Part shown: positions 21,028-30,003 of the stretch, in pieces | Layout: every line of letters starts with the position of its first letter | Position numbering within the stretch: position 1 is the first letter of the stretch | Notes under the pieces: model-generated | Databases searched by the model: none | What the model was told of the DNA's origin: nothing | Seen by the model: only the letters and a program-made list of their open reading frames with translations | DNA from: Pandoraea pneumonica | Lineage (GTDB): Bacteria; Pseudomonadota; Gammaproteobacteria; Burkholderiales; Burkholderiaceae | Length of the DNA: 64,000 nt | Assembly (NCBI RefSeq): GCF_902459645.1 | Contig: NZ_CABPSK010000001.1 | Location: 1,674,001 to 1,738,000 of the forward strand | Reading direction: 5' to 3' | Program-made: the position numbers and the translations under genes

Positions 21028-23760
21028 ATGACGAGCACCCAAGTTCACGCTACCCCTGCCCCTGCTGCTGCCCCCACGCCAGCGATGACGCCGATGATGC
21101 AGCAGTACAGCCGCATCAAGGCCGATCATCCGAACATGCTCGTCTTCTATCGCATGGGCGATTTCTACGAGCTATTTCACGACGATGCGGTCAAGGCGGC
21201 GCGCTTGCTCGACCTGACGCTGACCGCACGCGGCCAGTCGGGCGGACAGCCGATCCGCATGGCCGGCGTGCCGCATCACGCCGTGGAGCAGTACCTCGGC
21301 AAACTGGTCAAGCTCGGCGAATCGGTTGCTATTTGCGAACAGATCGGTGACCCGGCAACGTCCAAGGGCCCGGTCGAGCGCAAGGTCGTGCGCATCGTCA
21401 CCCCCGGCACCCTCACCGATGCCGCCCTGCTGAGCGACAAACTCGATCAATACCTGCTAGCCGTGCAAATGCCCGCCCCCGCCAATGCGCGGCGTGCGAG
21501 CGAGCGCGTGGCCGGGTTGGCATGGCTTTCGCTCGCCAGCGGCGAGTTGCGTCTGATGGAAGTGGCTGCCGACAAACTCGCCCGCGAGCTCGAACGCATC
21601 CGCCCGGCGGAGACGCTCGTCCCCGACAGCGCCGCCGAGACCTTTGCGGGCCTCTCGCTCGGCACCACCACCCGCGTGCCCGACTGGCACTTCGACACGG
21701 CGGCCGGTACGCAACGGCTGCGCGATCAACTGGGCGTGGCCAGCCTGACGGCCTTTGGCTGCGATGGGCTGAATCCGGCCCTCGGTGCGGCCGGTGCGTT
21801 GCTGCAATACGCCGCAGCGACGCAGGGTCAGTCGCTGCGCCATGTGCAAAATCTGAACGTAGAGCGAGAAGCCGCCTATATTGGCCTCGACGCCGCCACG
21901 CGCCGCAATCTCGAACTGACCGAGACGCTGCGCGGCACTGAATCGCCCACGCTGCTTTCGCTACTCGACACCTGCGGCACCACGATGGGCAGCCGCCTCA
22001 TGCGTCACTGGCTGCACCATCCGATGCGCGATCAGCAAGTGCCGCAAGCGCGACAGCAAGCCATTGCGACGCTGCTCGAAGGCCCGGGCGCGTGGCGGGC
22101 GCTCTCCGGCGAACTGCGTCACGTGGCCGACGTTGAACGCATTACGGCGCGACTCGCCCTGCTTACGGCACGCCCGCGCGACCTGTCGAGCCTGCGCGAC
22201 GCGCTGCGCCGCCTGCCCGAGTTGCATGTCACGCTGCGCGCGGTCGAAGAGCGCTCCCCGCTGCTTGCCATGCTGCATGAAGACCTGGCCATTCCCGACG
22301 CATCGCTAGCGCTGCTCACGAGCGCCATCGCGGAAGAGCCGGCCGCCATGTTGCGCGACGGCGGCGTCATCGCACGCGGCCACGATGCCGATCTCGACGA
22401 ACTGCGCGACATCTCGGAGAACTGCGGCCAGTTTCTGGTGGATCTCGAAGCGCGTGAGCGTGCCCGCACCGGCATCAACAACCTGCGTGTCGAATTCAAC
22501 AAAGTGCATGGCTTCTATATCGAAGTCACGCGCGGCCAGACCGACAAAGTGCCCGACGACTACCGTCGCCGTCAGACGCTCAAGAATGCCGAGCGCTATA
22601 TCACACCGGAACTCAAGACCTTCGAAGACAAGGCGCTGTCGGCGCAAGAGCGCTCACTCGCGCGCGAGAAATTCCTTTACGAAGCGCTGTTGCAGCAACT
22701 CTTGCCGCACATCGCCGAGTTCAAGCGGATTGCTCAAGCGCTGGCGCAACTCGATGTGCTCGCGTCACTCGCCGAGCGCGCCGAAACGCTGGGCTGGGTC
22801 AAGCCTGAATTGATTGCCGAGCGCGTAGTCGACATTCGTGGCGGCCGCCACCCGGTCGTCGAGCAACAGGTCGAGCGCTTCATCGCGAACGATTGCTCGC
22901 TCGGGGACGCACGCCGCCTGCTGCTGATCACCGGCCCGAACATGGGCGGTAAGTCGACGTTCATGCGTCAGACGGCATTGATTGCACTGCTCGCGTACGT
23001 GGGCTGCTATGTCCCGGCGGAAGCCGTGCGACTTGGGCCGCTCGATGCGATCTTCACGCGTATCGGGGCGTCGGACGATCTGGCGGGCGGGCGCTCGACC
23101 TTCATGGTGGAAATGACCGAATCGGCTGCGATCTTGCACACGGCAACGGATCAGAGTCTCGTGCTGATGGACGAAATCGGGCGCGGCACGTCGACGTTCG
23201 ACGGTCTTGCGCTTGCGTGGGCCATCGCGCGTCACCTGCTCGGCCACAATCGGTCGTACACGCTGTTCGCCACGCACTACTTCGAGTTGACGCAGTTGCC
23301 CGACGAGTTTCCGCAATGCGCGAACGTCCATCTGTCGGCGGTCGAACATGGCGAAGGCATCGTGTTCTTGCACGCGGTGCAAGACGGCCCCGCCAGCCAG
23401 AGCTACGGGCTTCAGGTCGCGCAACTCGCCGGGGTGCCCATGCCGGTGATTCGCGCGGCACGCAAGCATCTGGCATTGCTTGAACAGCAGGCGCTCGATC
23501 CCGCCGCACCGCAACTCGACTTGTTCGCACCGCGCGCGGTGGTGGAGAACGATCTGGACGGTGCGCTCGACGATGCCGATGCGAGCGACGCGCACGCACG
23601 CCCCGGGGCACAGCACGCTGCCGCGCCCGCACTCGATCCGGCCGCCGAAGCCGCGCTTGCTCGACTGGCGGATGTCGACCCAGACGATCTGCGCCCGCGT
23701 GAAGCGCTCGATCTGTTGTACGAACTGCGCGGCCTGCTGGCCGGGCGCACGCCGAACTGA
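21028..23760 (+). CDS. mutS: DNA mismatch repair protein MutS
   Basis: This 910-residue ATPase recognises mismatches and small loops and recruits MutL. The mismatch-reading Phe-x-Glu is in MGDFYELF (Phe46, Glu48); the Walker A motif GPNMGGKST is at 636-644, followed by [12 protein letters not shown] and the signature ATHYFELT. The ATG at 21028 gives [12 protein letters not shown]..., with an Ala/Pro-rich leader of about 20 residues before [14 protein letters not shown]; the open frame runs 25 codons further upstream without similarity. The linker before the C-terminal dimerisation segment is acidic and Ala-rich. The gene stands alone on the plus strand. Confidence 0.97.
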   Translation: MTSTQVHATPAPAAAPTPAMTPMMQQYSRIKADHPNMLVFYRMGDFYELFHDDAVKAARLLDLTLTARGQSGGQPIRMAGVPHHAVEQYLGKLVKLGESVAICEQIGDPATSKGPVERKVVRIVTPGTLTDAALLSDKLDQYLLAVQMPAPANARRASERVAGLAWLSLASGELRLMEVAADKLARELERIRPAETLVPDSAAETFAGLSLGTTTRVPDWHFDTAAGTQRLRDQLGVASLTAFGCDGLNPALGAAGALLQYAAATQGQSLRHVQNLNVEREAAYIGLDAATRRNLELTETLRGTESPTLLSLLDTCGTTMGSRLMRHWLHHPMRDQQVPQARQQAIATLLEGPGAWRALSGELRHVADVERITARLALLTARPRDLSSLRDALRRLPELHVTLRAVEERSPLLAMLHEDLAIPDASLALLTSAIAEEPAAMLRDGGVIARGHDADLDELRDISENCGQFLVDLEARERARTGINNLRVEFNKVHGFYIEVTRGQTDKVPDDYRRRQTLKNAERYITPELKTFEDKALSAQERSLAREKFLYEALLQQLLPHIAEFKRIAQALAQLDVLASLAERAETLGWVKPELIAERVVDIRGGRHPVVEQQVERFIANDCSLGDARRLLLITGPNMGGKSTFMRQTALIALLAYVGCYVPAEAVRLGPLDAIFTRIGASDDLAGGRSTFMVEMTESAAILHTATDQSLVLMDEIGRGTSTFDGLALAWAIARHLLGHNRSYTLFATHYFELTQLPDEFPQCANVHLSAVEHGEGIVFLHAVQDGPASQSYGLQVAQLAGVPMPVIRAARKHLALLEQQALDPAAPQLDLFAPRAVVENDLDGALDDADASDAHARPGAQHAAAPALDPAAEAALARLADVDPDDLRPREALDLLYELRGLLAGRTPN

Positions 23761-23837
23761 CAAGCCGACTGAGAAGCGAACCGATACGCGACCAATAAGC
23801 CGCCTGACACGCCAACCGAGACCGATAACGCGCCACC

Positions 23838-25226
23838 ATGCAAAGCCGCCGCCACCTGCGCACGCATCGCATCGCAAGCTTCGCCAGCACCTGGCGAGTT
23901 TGCGTTGCGCTCGCAGCGCTCGCGCTTGTGACGGGGCCTGCGCCAACCACCGCGGCAACGTCCGCGAACGCGGTCACGCAAACGGCGGCACAGAGCAACC
24001 GCTCTCGTGCGGCGGCAAAGCCTACACAGAAGGCGGCGGTCAAGTTGCCGTCGTTCGAGTTTGCCGTGCTGGGCAACACCCCGTACGGCAATACGGAAGT
24101 GCCGGTGTTGCGCAGCGTGCTGGCCAGCATCGGTGACGGCGCGGCGGCATTCGTCGTGCATGCAGGCAACTTCAAGGGGCCGACCGAATCCTGCCGCGAC
24201 GACCTCATCACGGAGCGGATCGGCCTGCTTAGTAGCTCACCCAAACCGCTCATCTACGTGCCCGGGGCAAACGACTGGGCCGACTGCCAACGAGCCACCG
24301 ACGGCGGCTACAACCCGATCGAGCGACTCGACTTTCTGCGCGACCGCGCCTTCGGCAACGATGATGTCCTGGGGCCGGGGCCGATCGGCCATGCGCAATT
24401 CGATCTCACGCGCCAAAGCGATATGGCACGTTTTCGGCAGTATCACGAGAACGTGCGATGGTTCTATCGCGGCGTCGTATTCGTGGGGCTGAATCTGCCG
24501 GGTAACAACAACAATTACCGCTCGGCGGGCGGGCGCAATGGCGAGTTCGAAGACCGAGTGATTGCGACGCGTGTCTGGCTGCAACACGCGCTTGTCTATG
24601 CGCAGCAGAAGGACGCGATCGGCATGGTGATCGTCGCGCAGGCCGACCCGGAATTTGAACCGGCACGCAGCGGCGGCTTACGGGGGATGTTCTCGGAGCG
24701 AGGCGAGCGGCGCGGGGTCGACGGGTATAAAGACTTCCGCGTGCAGTTGCAGAAACTCGCCAGCCGGTTCAAGGCGCCGATTCTGCTGATCGACAGCGGC
24801 AAGACGATGCATCAATCGCAGCCGCTGCGCGACGTGCACGGGGCCGTGGTCAAGTCGTTCACGCAGGTGAGCACCTATGGCGCGCCGACGGTCAATCGCT
24901 GGGTGCGTGTGCGCGTCGAACCGGGCACAACGCAGGTTTTCAATGTTGAAGCCGTGCTATTGCCCGCCAATAGCACCGCCGGAAGCGCACAGAAAGCCAC
25001 CAGCCCGGCGGTACCGCGCGGCCTGAACCCCGCGCCCGAGAACGGCGTGGGAGGCGAAGGGATGGGCCCGTATGGTGCGCCCTACTCCACGCTCTACCCG
25101 GCGTCGGGGGCGGCGATCAATAGCTCAGACCCCAATCAGGGCGTCATGCCCATCGGCCCATCGCTATTTCCCAGCGACGGCAAACCGCCTTCGTCCGGGG
25201 CACGCGCCCCTGCACGCGACGATTGA
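23838..25226 (+). CDS. Secreted metallophosphoesterase-like protein with degenerate metal site
   Basis: The 462-residue protein has a basic N-terminus and hydrophobic signal segment (about residues 17-41, ending ...TTAATS). The body resembles the calcineurin-like phosphoesterases of Burkholderiales, but the metal-ligand positions are changed: FAVLGNTPYG where family members have a GDTPY-type motif, HAGNFKG where GD is expected, PGANDWADC where GDNEW is expected, and LIDSGKTM where an HGD-H motif is expected. A C-terminal Pro/Gly/Ser-rich tail (about residues 385-462) is probably disordered. Fold assignment is by resemblance to remembered family patterns. It lies 77 nt after mutS. Likely an exported, non-hydrolytic or binding protein; function unknown. 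Confidence 0.7.
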   Translation: MQSRRHLRTHRIASFASTWRVCVALAALALVTGPAPTTAATSANAVTQTAAQSNRSRAAAKPTQKAAVKLPSFEFAVLGNTPYGNTEVPVLRSVLASIGDGAAAFVVHAGNFKGPTESCRDDLITERIGLLSSSPKPLIYVPGANDWADCQRATDGGYNPIERLDFLRDRAFGNDDVLGPGPIGHAQFDLTRQSDMARFRQYHENVRWFYRGVVFVGLNLPGNNNNYRSAGGRNGEFEDRVIATRVWLQHALVYAQQKDAIGMVIVAQADPEFEPARSGGLRGMFSERGERRGVDGYKDFRVQLQKLASRFKAPILLIDSGKTMHQSQPLRDVHGAVVKSFTQVSTYGAPTVNRWVRVRVEPGTTQVFNVEAVLLPANSTAGSAQKATSPAVPRGLNPAPENGVGGEGMGPYGAPYSTLYPASGAAINSSDPNQGVMPIGPSLFPSDGKPPSSGARAPARDD

Positions 25227-25438
25227 ATTTCGGAAGTCGCACAACGGCTGCGCGATGACGCGGCCCAATCACAGGGCGTGCAACGCATGTCGCCGCGACA
25301 TCAGAGCCCTCTCGGCAAGGCGCGCTGTCGCAACACGAATCCCTTTTCACGAATCGCAACGAAAAACGCCGGACGCGGCGCACTGCGTGAGCAGTGCACC
25401 GGTCCGGCGAATTCGTTCTGGCGACTCGCGCTCGTCTT

Positions 25439-25473
25439 CGTCGCTAGTCCCCGTTAGCGGGGAATTCGCGACG
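25439..25473. other. bipartite stem-loop downstream of slyD
   Basis: An inner 6-bp stem (TCCCCG / CGGGGA, 25448-25463, loop TTAG) is flanked by outer arms CGTCGC and GCGACG (25439-25444 and 25468-25473). It lies 8 nt past the slyD stop in the convergent gap between slyD and the phosphoesterase-like gene. No T-run follows on either strand, so it may be an mRNA end-protection element or a Rho-type end rather than an intrinsic terminator. Confidence 0.4.
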
Positions 25474-25481
25474 CAGCAAGC

Positions 25482-26009
25482 TTAATGCAGCGTGGGGGCG
25501 TCGTCTTCGTCTTCGTCGACGATCTCGAGACCCGTTGCGCCGTGCGCATGCTGGTGCTCGATTTCTTCTTCCGTCGCAGCACGCACGTCGGTCACCTTCA
25601 GATCGAAGCGCAATGCCATGCCAGCCAGCGGGTGATTGCCGTCGAGCACGACCTTGTCGTCGGCCACGTCGGTCACCGTGTAGATGAACGTGTCACCTTC
25701 TTCGTCGCCGTCTTCAGGCGTGCCTTCGAACTGCATGCCGACTTCGAGCGGATCCGGGAAACGGCCACGCTCTTCGACCTTGATCAGCTCGGGATCGTAG
25801 TCGCCGAATGCATCGGCAGGTTCCAGTTGCAGTTGCGTGGCGTAGCCGACGTCCTGACCATCGAGCGCTTCCTCGATCTTGGGGAACGTGCCATCATAGC
25901 CGCCGTGCAGGTAGACCATCGGCTCGGCGCCGCTTTCTTCAATCAGGTTGCCCTGAGCGTCCGACAACGAGTACGTCACCGATACGACAGTATTCTTTTC
26001 GATCTTCAT
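25482..26009 (-). CDS. slyD: FKBP-type peptidyl-prolyl isomerase SlyD
   Basis: This 175-residue cytosolic protein combines an FKBP prolyl-isomerase domain with an inserted chaperone flap. The start MKIEKNTVVSVTYSLSDAQG at 26009 is preceded by GGAGAG; EPMVYLHGG and NHPLAGMALRFDLKV are family signatures, and the IF (flap) domain lies between. The tail is short and acidic with a few histidines (HQHAHG...DEDEDD), not the long Cys/His metal-binding tail of E. coli SlyD, so a role in nickel delivery is doubtful. It is divergent from roxA. Confidence 0.93.
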   Translation of the reverse strand: MKIEKNTVVSVTYSLSDAQGNLIEESGAEPMVYLHGGYDGTFPKIEEALDGQDVGYATQLQLEPADAFGDYDPELIKVEERGRFPDPLEVGMQFEGTPEDGDEEGDTFIYTVTDVADDKVVLDGNHPLAGMALRFDLKVTDVRAATEEEIEHQHAHGATGLEIVDEDEDDAPTLH

Positions 26010-26033
26010 CAAACTCTCCGAAAAACAGCCCGC

Positions 26034-26039
26034 ATTATA
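26034..26039 (-). promoter_or_regulatory. slyD: -10 element for slyD
   Basis: A perfect TATAAT on the minus strand ends 25 nt upstream of the slyD ATG, and GGAGAG lies between them, which fits a short leader of about 18-20 nt. No good -35 hexamer is visible at 16-18 nt spacing (the region is GC-rich), so the promoter may need an activator or an UP-like contact. Confidence 0.4.
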
Positions 26040-26197
26040 CGCGGACCCGCGTGAGCGCGGCCTGACGGTAATTTGACAAGCGATCGACAGGGGGTTTGCG
26101 CCCCGCCGGCGTTGCCGCATTGCCGATTGACCCGCACTGCACGAACACCGCATATTGCGCCGACGGCATCTCGACCGGACGCACCAACGACATACGC

Positions 26198-27418
26198 ATG
26201 ACGACTTCCAAGCCCACATCGACACTGCTCGGCGGCCTCACGCCAGACGCTTTCATGAAGCGCTACTGGCACAAACGCCCGTTGCTCATCCGACAGGCCA
26301 TCCCCGGCTTTACCGCCCCGCTCTCGCGTGACGACCTGTTCGCGCTCGCTGCACAGGACGATGTCGAATCGCGACTGGTCAGCGTTTCTCGCAAGCGCTG
26401 GCAACTCGATCACGGCCCGTTCGACACCGAGGATTTGCCGCCGCTCACACGCAAGCAATGGACGTTGCTCGTGCAAGGCGTGAATCTGCACGCTGGCGCC
26501 GTCGATTCGCTCATGCAACAGTTTCGCTTCATTCCCGACGCTCGTCTCGACGACGTAATGATCAGCTACGCGACCGATGGCGGTGGCGTGGGTCCGCACC
26601 TCGACTCTTACGACGTGTTTCTGCTGCAAGCGCACGGCAAGCGCCGCTGGCGCATCGGCCCGCAGCGTGACACCACGTGGCAAGAAGATGTGCCGTTGCG
26701 CATCCTGAAGCACTTCGAGGCCGAAGAGGAATGGGTGCTGGAACCCGGCGACATGCTGTACCTGCCGCCCGGCTATGCGCACGACGGCGTGGCAGAGGGC
26801 GAATGTATGACGTATTCGATTGGGTTTCGCGCGCCGCTCGAACAGGAGATGCTTCAGAACTTCCTGTATCACCTGGCGGAAAATGCGCCGGAATTGCCGT
26901 TTTCGCGCCATTTCGCTGGCCGATACGCCGATCCGCACCAACCTGCTGTCAAGCACCCCGCGGCGCTGCCCGATGCAATGATCGACACCCTCGTCTCGCA
27001 ACTCGAGAAGGTGCGCTGGGGCAAAAAAGAAGTGGAAGATTTTCTCGGCCGTTGGCTCAGCGAACCGAAATCGCACGTGTTTTTCGATGCGCCCGATACA
27101 CCGCTTTTGCCTGCGCGCTTCGCTCGCGCGGCCGCTGAACGAGGGGTTGCGCTCGCTTCGAAGACGCAATTGTTGTATCGACGCAACCGATACTACGTCA
27201 ATGGCGAGCCGCTCGAAGCCCCCGTCAGTACGCGATCGACGTTGCGCAAGCTCGCCGATCACCGCGCATTGGACGCGAACGAATGGGCGAATTTCGAGCA
27301 AAATGACCAAGAAATTGCCGAAATTCTGTACGATTGGTACGCCTCGGGCTGGTTACTTCTTGGGCCAGAAACGACTAACGTGCGAAAGTTGCGCACTGTA
27401 AGGAAAAAAGCGGGGTAA
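26198..27418 (+). CDS. roxA: JmjC/cupin ribosomal oxygenase (RoxA/YcfD type)
   Basis: This 406-residue Fe(II)/2-oxoglutarate oxygenase is the likely counterpart of E. coli YcfD/RoxA, which hydroxylates an arginine of ribosomal protein L16. The iron triad is visible: His134 and Asp136 in GVGPHLDSYDVFLLQ and His195 in PPGYAHDG. Other family features are RYWHKRPLLIRQA near the N-terminus and WRIGPQ after the triad. I use the ATG at 26198 (MTTSKPTSTLLGGLTPDAFM); the frame continues 34 codons upstream without similarity. It is divergent from slyD across 188 nt. Confidence 0.88.
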   Translation: MTTSKPTSTLLGGLTPDAFMKRYWHKRPLLIRQAIPGFTAPLSRDDLFALAAQDDVESRLVSVSRKRWQLDHGPFDTEDLPPLTRKQWTLLVQGVNLHAGAVDSLMQQFRFIPDARLDDVMISYATDGGGVGPHLDSYDVFLLQAHGKRRWRIGPQRDTTWQEDVPLRILKHFEAEEEWVLEPGDMLYLPPGYAHDGVAEGECMTYSIGFRAPLEQEMLQNFLYHLAENAPELPFSRHFAGRYADPHQPAVKHPAALPDAMIDTLVSQLEKVRWGKKEVEDFLGRWLSEPKSHVFFDAPDTPLLPARFARAAAERGVALASKTQLLYRRNRYYVNGEPLEAPVSTRSTLRKLADHRALDANEWANFEQNDQEIAEILYDWYASGWLLLGPETTNVRKLRTVRKKAG

Positions 27419-27433
27419 ATGCGCGAGATAGAC

Positions 27434-27462
27434 GTGACGCGTTGGGGAAAACCCAATATAAT
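27434..27462 (+). promoter_or_regulatory. sigma70 promoter for the alanine-rich lipoprotein
   Basis: GTGACG (27434-27439, four of six -35 bases) is followed, after exactly 17 nt, by a perfect TATAAT (27457-27462). It lies just past the roxA stop and would give a leader of about 130 nt before the lipoprotein ATG at 27598. A strong terminator after that gene makes it a monocistronic unit. Confidence 0.55.
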
Positions 27463-27597
27463 TTCTCGCCAAGCAGCTTGCATGACCCAGGGTAATCCTT
27501 AATTGCCAATGTCTCGCAATCGGCTTTGCGCTGGCAAGAGCGTATTACCGTAACTAATTATTCATTCGCTTGTCTTCTACCATAAAAGGACGTGATC

Positions 27598-27858
27598 ATG
27601 AAGAAGTCTCTCCTCGTCGCTTCGTTGTTGGCTGCTATGGCCCTGACCGCCTGCGGCAAGAAGGAAGAAGCCGCTGCTCCGGCTGCTGACGCCGCTGCTT
27701 CGGCTGCTACGGCTGCTTCGGACGCCGCTTCGGCTGCTGGCGCTGCTGCTGACTCGGCTGCTTCGGCTGCTGGTGCTGCTGCTGACACGGCCGCTTCGGC
27801 TGCTGGTGCTGCTGCTGACGCCGTTGCTTCGGCTGTTGACGCTGCTGCTAGCAAGTAA
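27598..27858 (+). CDS. Small alanine-rich repeat lipoprotein
   Basis: The 86-residue protein starts MKKSLLVASLLAAMALTACG, a textbook lipoprotein signal with lipobox LTAC and mature Cys19, then KKEEAAAP and about 60 residues of nearly pure Ala with regularly spaced Asp/Ser/Gly. An 11-residue unit (ASAAGAAADSA-like) occurs three times. The charge after the cysteine (KKEE) does not favour inner-membrane retention, so outer-membrane anchoring is likely. The ATG at 27598 is preceded by AAGGA at good spacing. The repeat probably forms a long helix, reminiscent of Lpp-like spacers, but no family was recognised and the function is unknown. Confidence 0.8.
   Translation: MKKSLLVASLLAAMALTACGKKEEAAAPAADAAASAATAASDAASAAGAAADSAASAAGAAADTAASAAGAAADAVASAVDAAASK
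27727..27825 (+). repeat. three 33-nt in-frame tandem units in the lipoprotein gene
   Basis: Units at 27727-27759, 27760-27792 and 27793-27825 share GCTTCGGCTGCTGG followed by (C/T)GCTGCTGCTGAC and differ mainly at their ends. Each encodes 11 residues. Near-identity at synonymous sites suggests recent duplication or gene conversion. Confidence 0.85.
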
Positions 27859-27893
27859 TCTCTCGCTGCCGCAAGGCAGTTGAGCGAAAAAAA

Positions 27894-27917
27894 GCCGGTC
27901 TTACGACCGGCTTTTTT
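27894..27917 (+). terminator. bidirectional Rho-independent terminator
   Basis: A 7-bp stem GCCGGTC / GACCGGC (27894-27911, loop TTAC) is followed by six T and preceded by seven A. It ends the lipoprotein transcript on the plus strand and can also end the convergent MBL-bamC-dapA transcript on the minus strand. Confidence 0.9.
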
Positions 27918-27996
27918 ATTGCCTTGATGTTTTGTTGGATCGCCCTTCCCGACTCGTTCGGCACACGCGACTAACAGGCGCGATTGGCACCCGCCA

Positions 27997-28794
27997 TTAA
28001 CACGCCAACCAGTCGAACCCACCCGCTTGCGTCGCCACCAGAATCTCGGTCGCGGCCGCGCCAATCACCGCTGACATCGCCGCCATCGCTAACTCAGGCG
28101 TATTGTTCTGTTCGCTAAGGTGAGCGCAAATCACGCGCTGCAATTTTGCCCGGTCGATCGCGGCCAGAATCTCTGCCGCAGTATCGTTCGCCAAGTGCCC
28201 ATACGTACCGCCGATACGCGCCTTGAGCGATGCCGGGTACTTGCTGTTCGCTAGCATCTCGCGATCGTGATTGCATTCGAGCACTAGCGCGTCGCAACCG
28301 CCGAGCGTCGCGATCAAATGCGCCGTCGCACATCCGGCATCCGTCAGCACACCGAGACGGCGTGCGCCATCCGAGAACACGAATTGCAGCGGCTCGCGCG
28401 CGTCGTGCGGCACCGTGTAGGGCGCAAGCTCGATACCGCCCACAGCGACGCGCTCATCGGACCGACACCAGCGCACGAGCGCCAACGCGTCGTCACCATC
28501 GCCTTTGCGCGCGGCATGCGCCTTGACGGCCTGCCCCGTGCCCCAGCTCATGATGAGCGGGATGCGATGCTTGCGAGAGAGGGAGAGTGCACTACCGATG
28601 TGATCGGCGTGTTCATGCGTGATAACGATGGCATCGAGTGAAGCCACGTCGACCGAGCGTGCCAGCAGGCGCCGCTCGATCTCTCGCATCGAGAATCCGC
28701 AATCGAGGAGGATACGTGTGGTGGAGGCGCCTTCCGACGCCTCCACCAGCAGGGCATTACCTTCGCTGCCGCTGCCCAGACTGGCGAAACGCAC
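27997..28794 (-). CDS. MBL-fold metallohydrolase (YycJ/WalJ-like)
   Basis: This 265-residue protein has the metallo-beta-lactamase motif THEHADHIG (HxHxDH) and the further metal ligands around VPHDAREPL, VLTDAG and the C-terminal ICAHLSEQNN. The N-terminus MRFASLGSGSEGNALLVE is typical of the YycJ/WalJ branch, cytosolic proteins proposed to act as nucleases or phosphodiesterases. It starts 8 nt after bamC and is therefore the last gene of the dapA-bamC unit. Substrate is unknown. Confidence 0.88.
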   Translation of the reverse strand: MRFASLGSGSEGNALLVEASEGASTTRILLDCGFSMREIERRLLARSVDVASLDAIVITHEHADHIGSALSLSRKHRIPLIMSWGTGQAVKAHAARKGDGDDALALVRWCRSDERVAVGGIELAPYTVPHDAREPLQFVFSDGARRLGVLTDAGCATAHLIATLGGCDALVLECNHDREMLANSKYPASLKARIGGTYGHLANDTAAEILAAIDRAKLQRVICAHLSEQNNTPELAMAAMSAVIGAAATEILVATQAGGFDWLAC

Positions 28795-28802
28795 GCCCCG
28801 CC

Positions 28803-29951
28803 TTAACGGAGCTGGTTGCCGATCACGCTGATGATCGTCTGCGCGATCTGCGAGTTGTCGACGTTACCCTTGTCGTCGAGCACCTGCACGCGGGTCTGGC
28901 TGTCGCCGCGGCCTTGCACGTTCACGCTGTACTTCTTGGCCTTCTTGCTGTCCTGCACTTCCTTCGCATGGAACAGGCTGTAGAAGAAACCGTTGTCCTT
29001 CGCTTGCGACGCCGGATCGACGTAGCTCACGAAATACATACCCTTGGCGCGATCGCGATCGTCCACGGTGAAGTTACCGCGGTCGAGCGCAACGCCCACA
29101 CGGCGCCATGCACGGTCGAACGGCTCGTTGATGTCGAGGTAAGCCGAGTCAGCCGTCTTCACAACTTGGCTCGCCGGCGCACCCGATTGAGCGTTGTCGA
29201 CTTGCGCCTTCGCCTGTTCGGTTTGCGCGCCGAAACGCTGCATCATCTTCGTCAGGAAGATTGCCTCGAGACCCGGATCATTCGGCGCCGGCTCCCACTT
29301 GGTCGTGTCCTTCTGCGAGTTCGTGAACACTTCCACCATGCGACGGTGCGTGATGTACACGTCCGTGCCGCCGTTCGGGTCACGTTCCACACGGGTACGG
29401 AAACGATCGCGCTCGCCCGTCGAATACAGGCCGTCGAGCACCTTGCCGAGCAAGTCGCGGATGATGTCCTGATTGAGCTTGGCGCGGTTCTCGGCCCAGT
29501 CGGTTTCCATCACGCCGGTATCCGGCGAATCGATGGTCAGCACGAAGCCGTTTTCTTGCCAGAATTCACGCAGCGTCGGCCACAGATCGGCCGGTGCCTT
29601 CTGAATCACGAGCCAGCGCTGGTTGCCGTCGCGCACGACCTTCATGCCCGGCACGTCAGGCAGCACGGTGTCGTTCGCGTTCGGGTTGGCCGCGACGACC
29701 TTCTGTTGCACTTCGTAGTTCGACAGCGTGGCGGTACCGGTCGGCGACACGTACTTGCGGTCGTTAGCCTGAACATTCGTCAGATCCGGCGGAACGTCGA
29801 GCGAGGGGCCAACCTTGGAGCTCTTGTAATCCACCTTATCCGAAGACAGGGCGCTGGAGAGCGAACTGCAACCGGCAACGAGGGCCAACGAGGCGATAGC
29901 GGCCCATGCCAGCACGGGACGAGCTACGGAAATACTGACGATTCGTTTCAT
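28803..29951 (-). CDS. bamC: Outer membrane assembly lipoprotein BamC
   Basis: This 382-residue lipoprotein is BamC (NlpB), a component of the BAM complex that inserts beta-barrel proteins into the outer membrane. The ATG at 29951 gives MKRIVSISVARPV... with lipobox LVAGC, followed by SSLSSALSSDKVDYKSS, the unstructured BamD-binding segment, and two helix-grip domains. The dapA-bamC pairing is conserved from enterics to Burkholderiales and supports the call. The start has no strong Shine-Dalgarno; it lies 52 nt after dapA. Confidence 0.93.
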   Translation of the reverse strand: MKRIVSISVARPVLAWAAIASLALVAGCSSLSSALSSDKVDYKSSKVGPSLDVPPDLTNVQANDRKYVSPTGTATLSNYEVQQKVVAANPNANDTVLPDVPGMKVVRDGNQRWLVIQKAPADLWPTLREFWQENGFVLTIDSPDTGVMETDWAENRAKLNQDIIRDLLGKVLDGLYSTGERDRFRTRVERDPNGGTDVYITHRRMVEVFTNSQKDTTKWEPAPNDPGLEAIFLTKMMQRFGAQTEQAKAQVDNAQSGAPASQVVKTADSAYLDINEPFDRAWRRVGVALDRGNFTVDDRDRAKGMYFVSYVDPASQAKDNGFFYSLFHAKEVQDSKKAKKYSVNVQGRGDSQTRVQVLDDKGNVDNSQIAQTIISVIGNQLR

Positions 29952-30003
29952 GAGTCGCAAAAAAAGGGGTGGGCAATCGATCCCGGGAGCCACAACGAAA
30001 AAC

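Noticed and set aside
27598-27858. Alanine-rich ORF as a chance GCT repeat
   Set aside because: A lipobox signal peptide, ribosome-binding site, promoter and terminator all fit a real gene.
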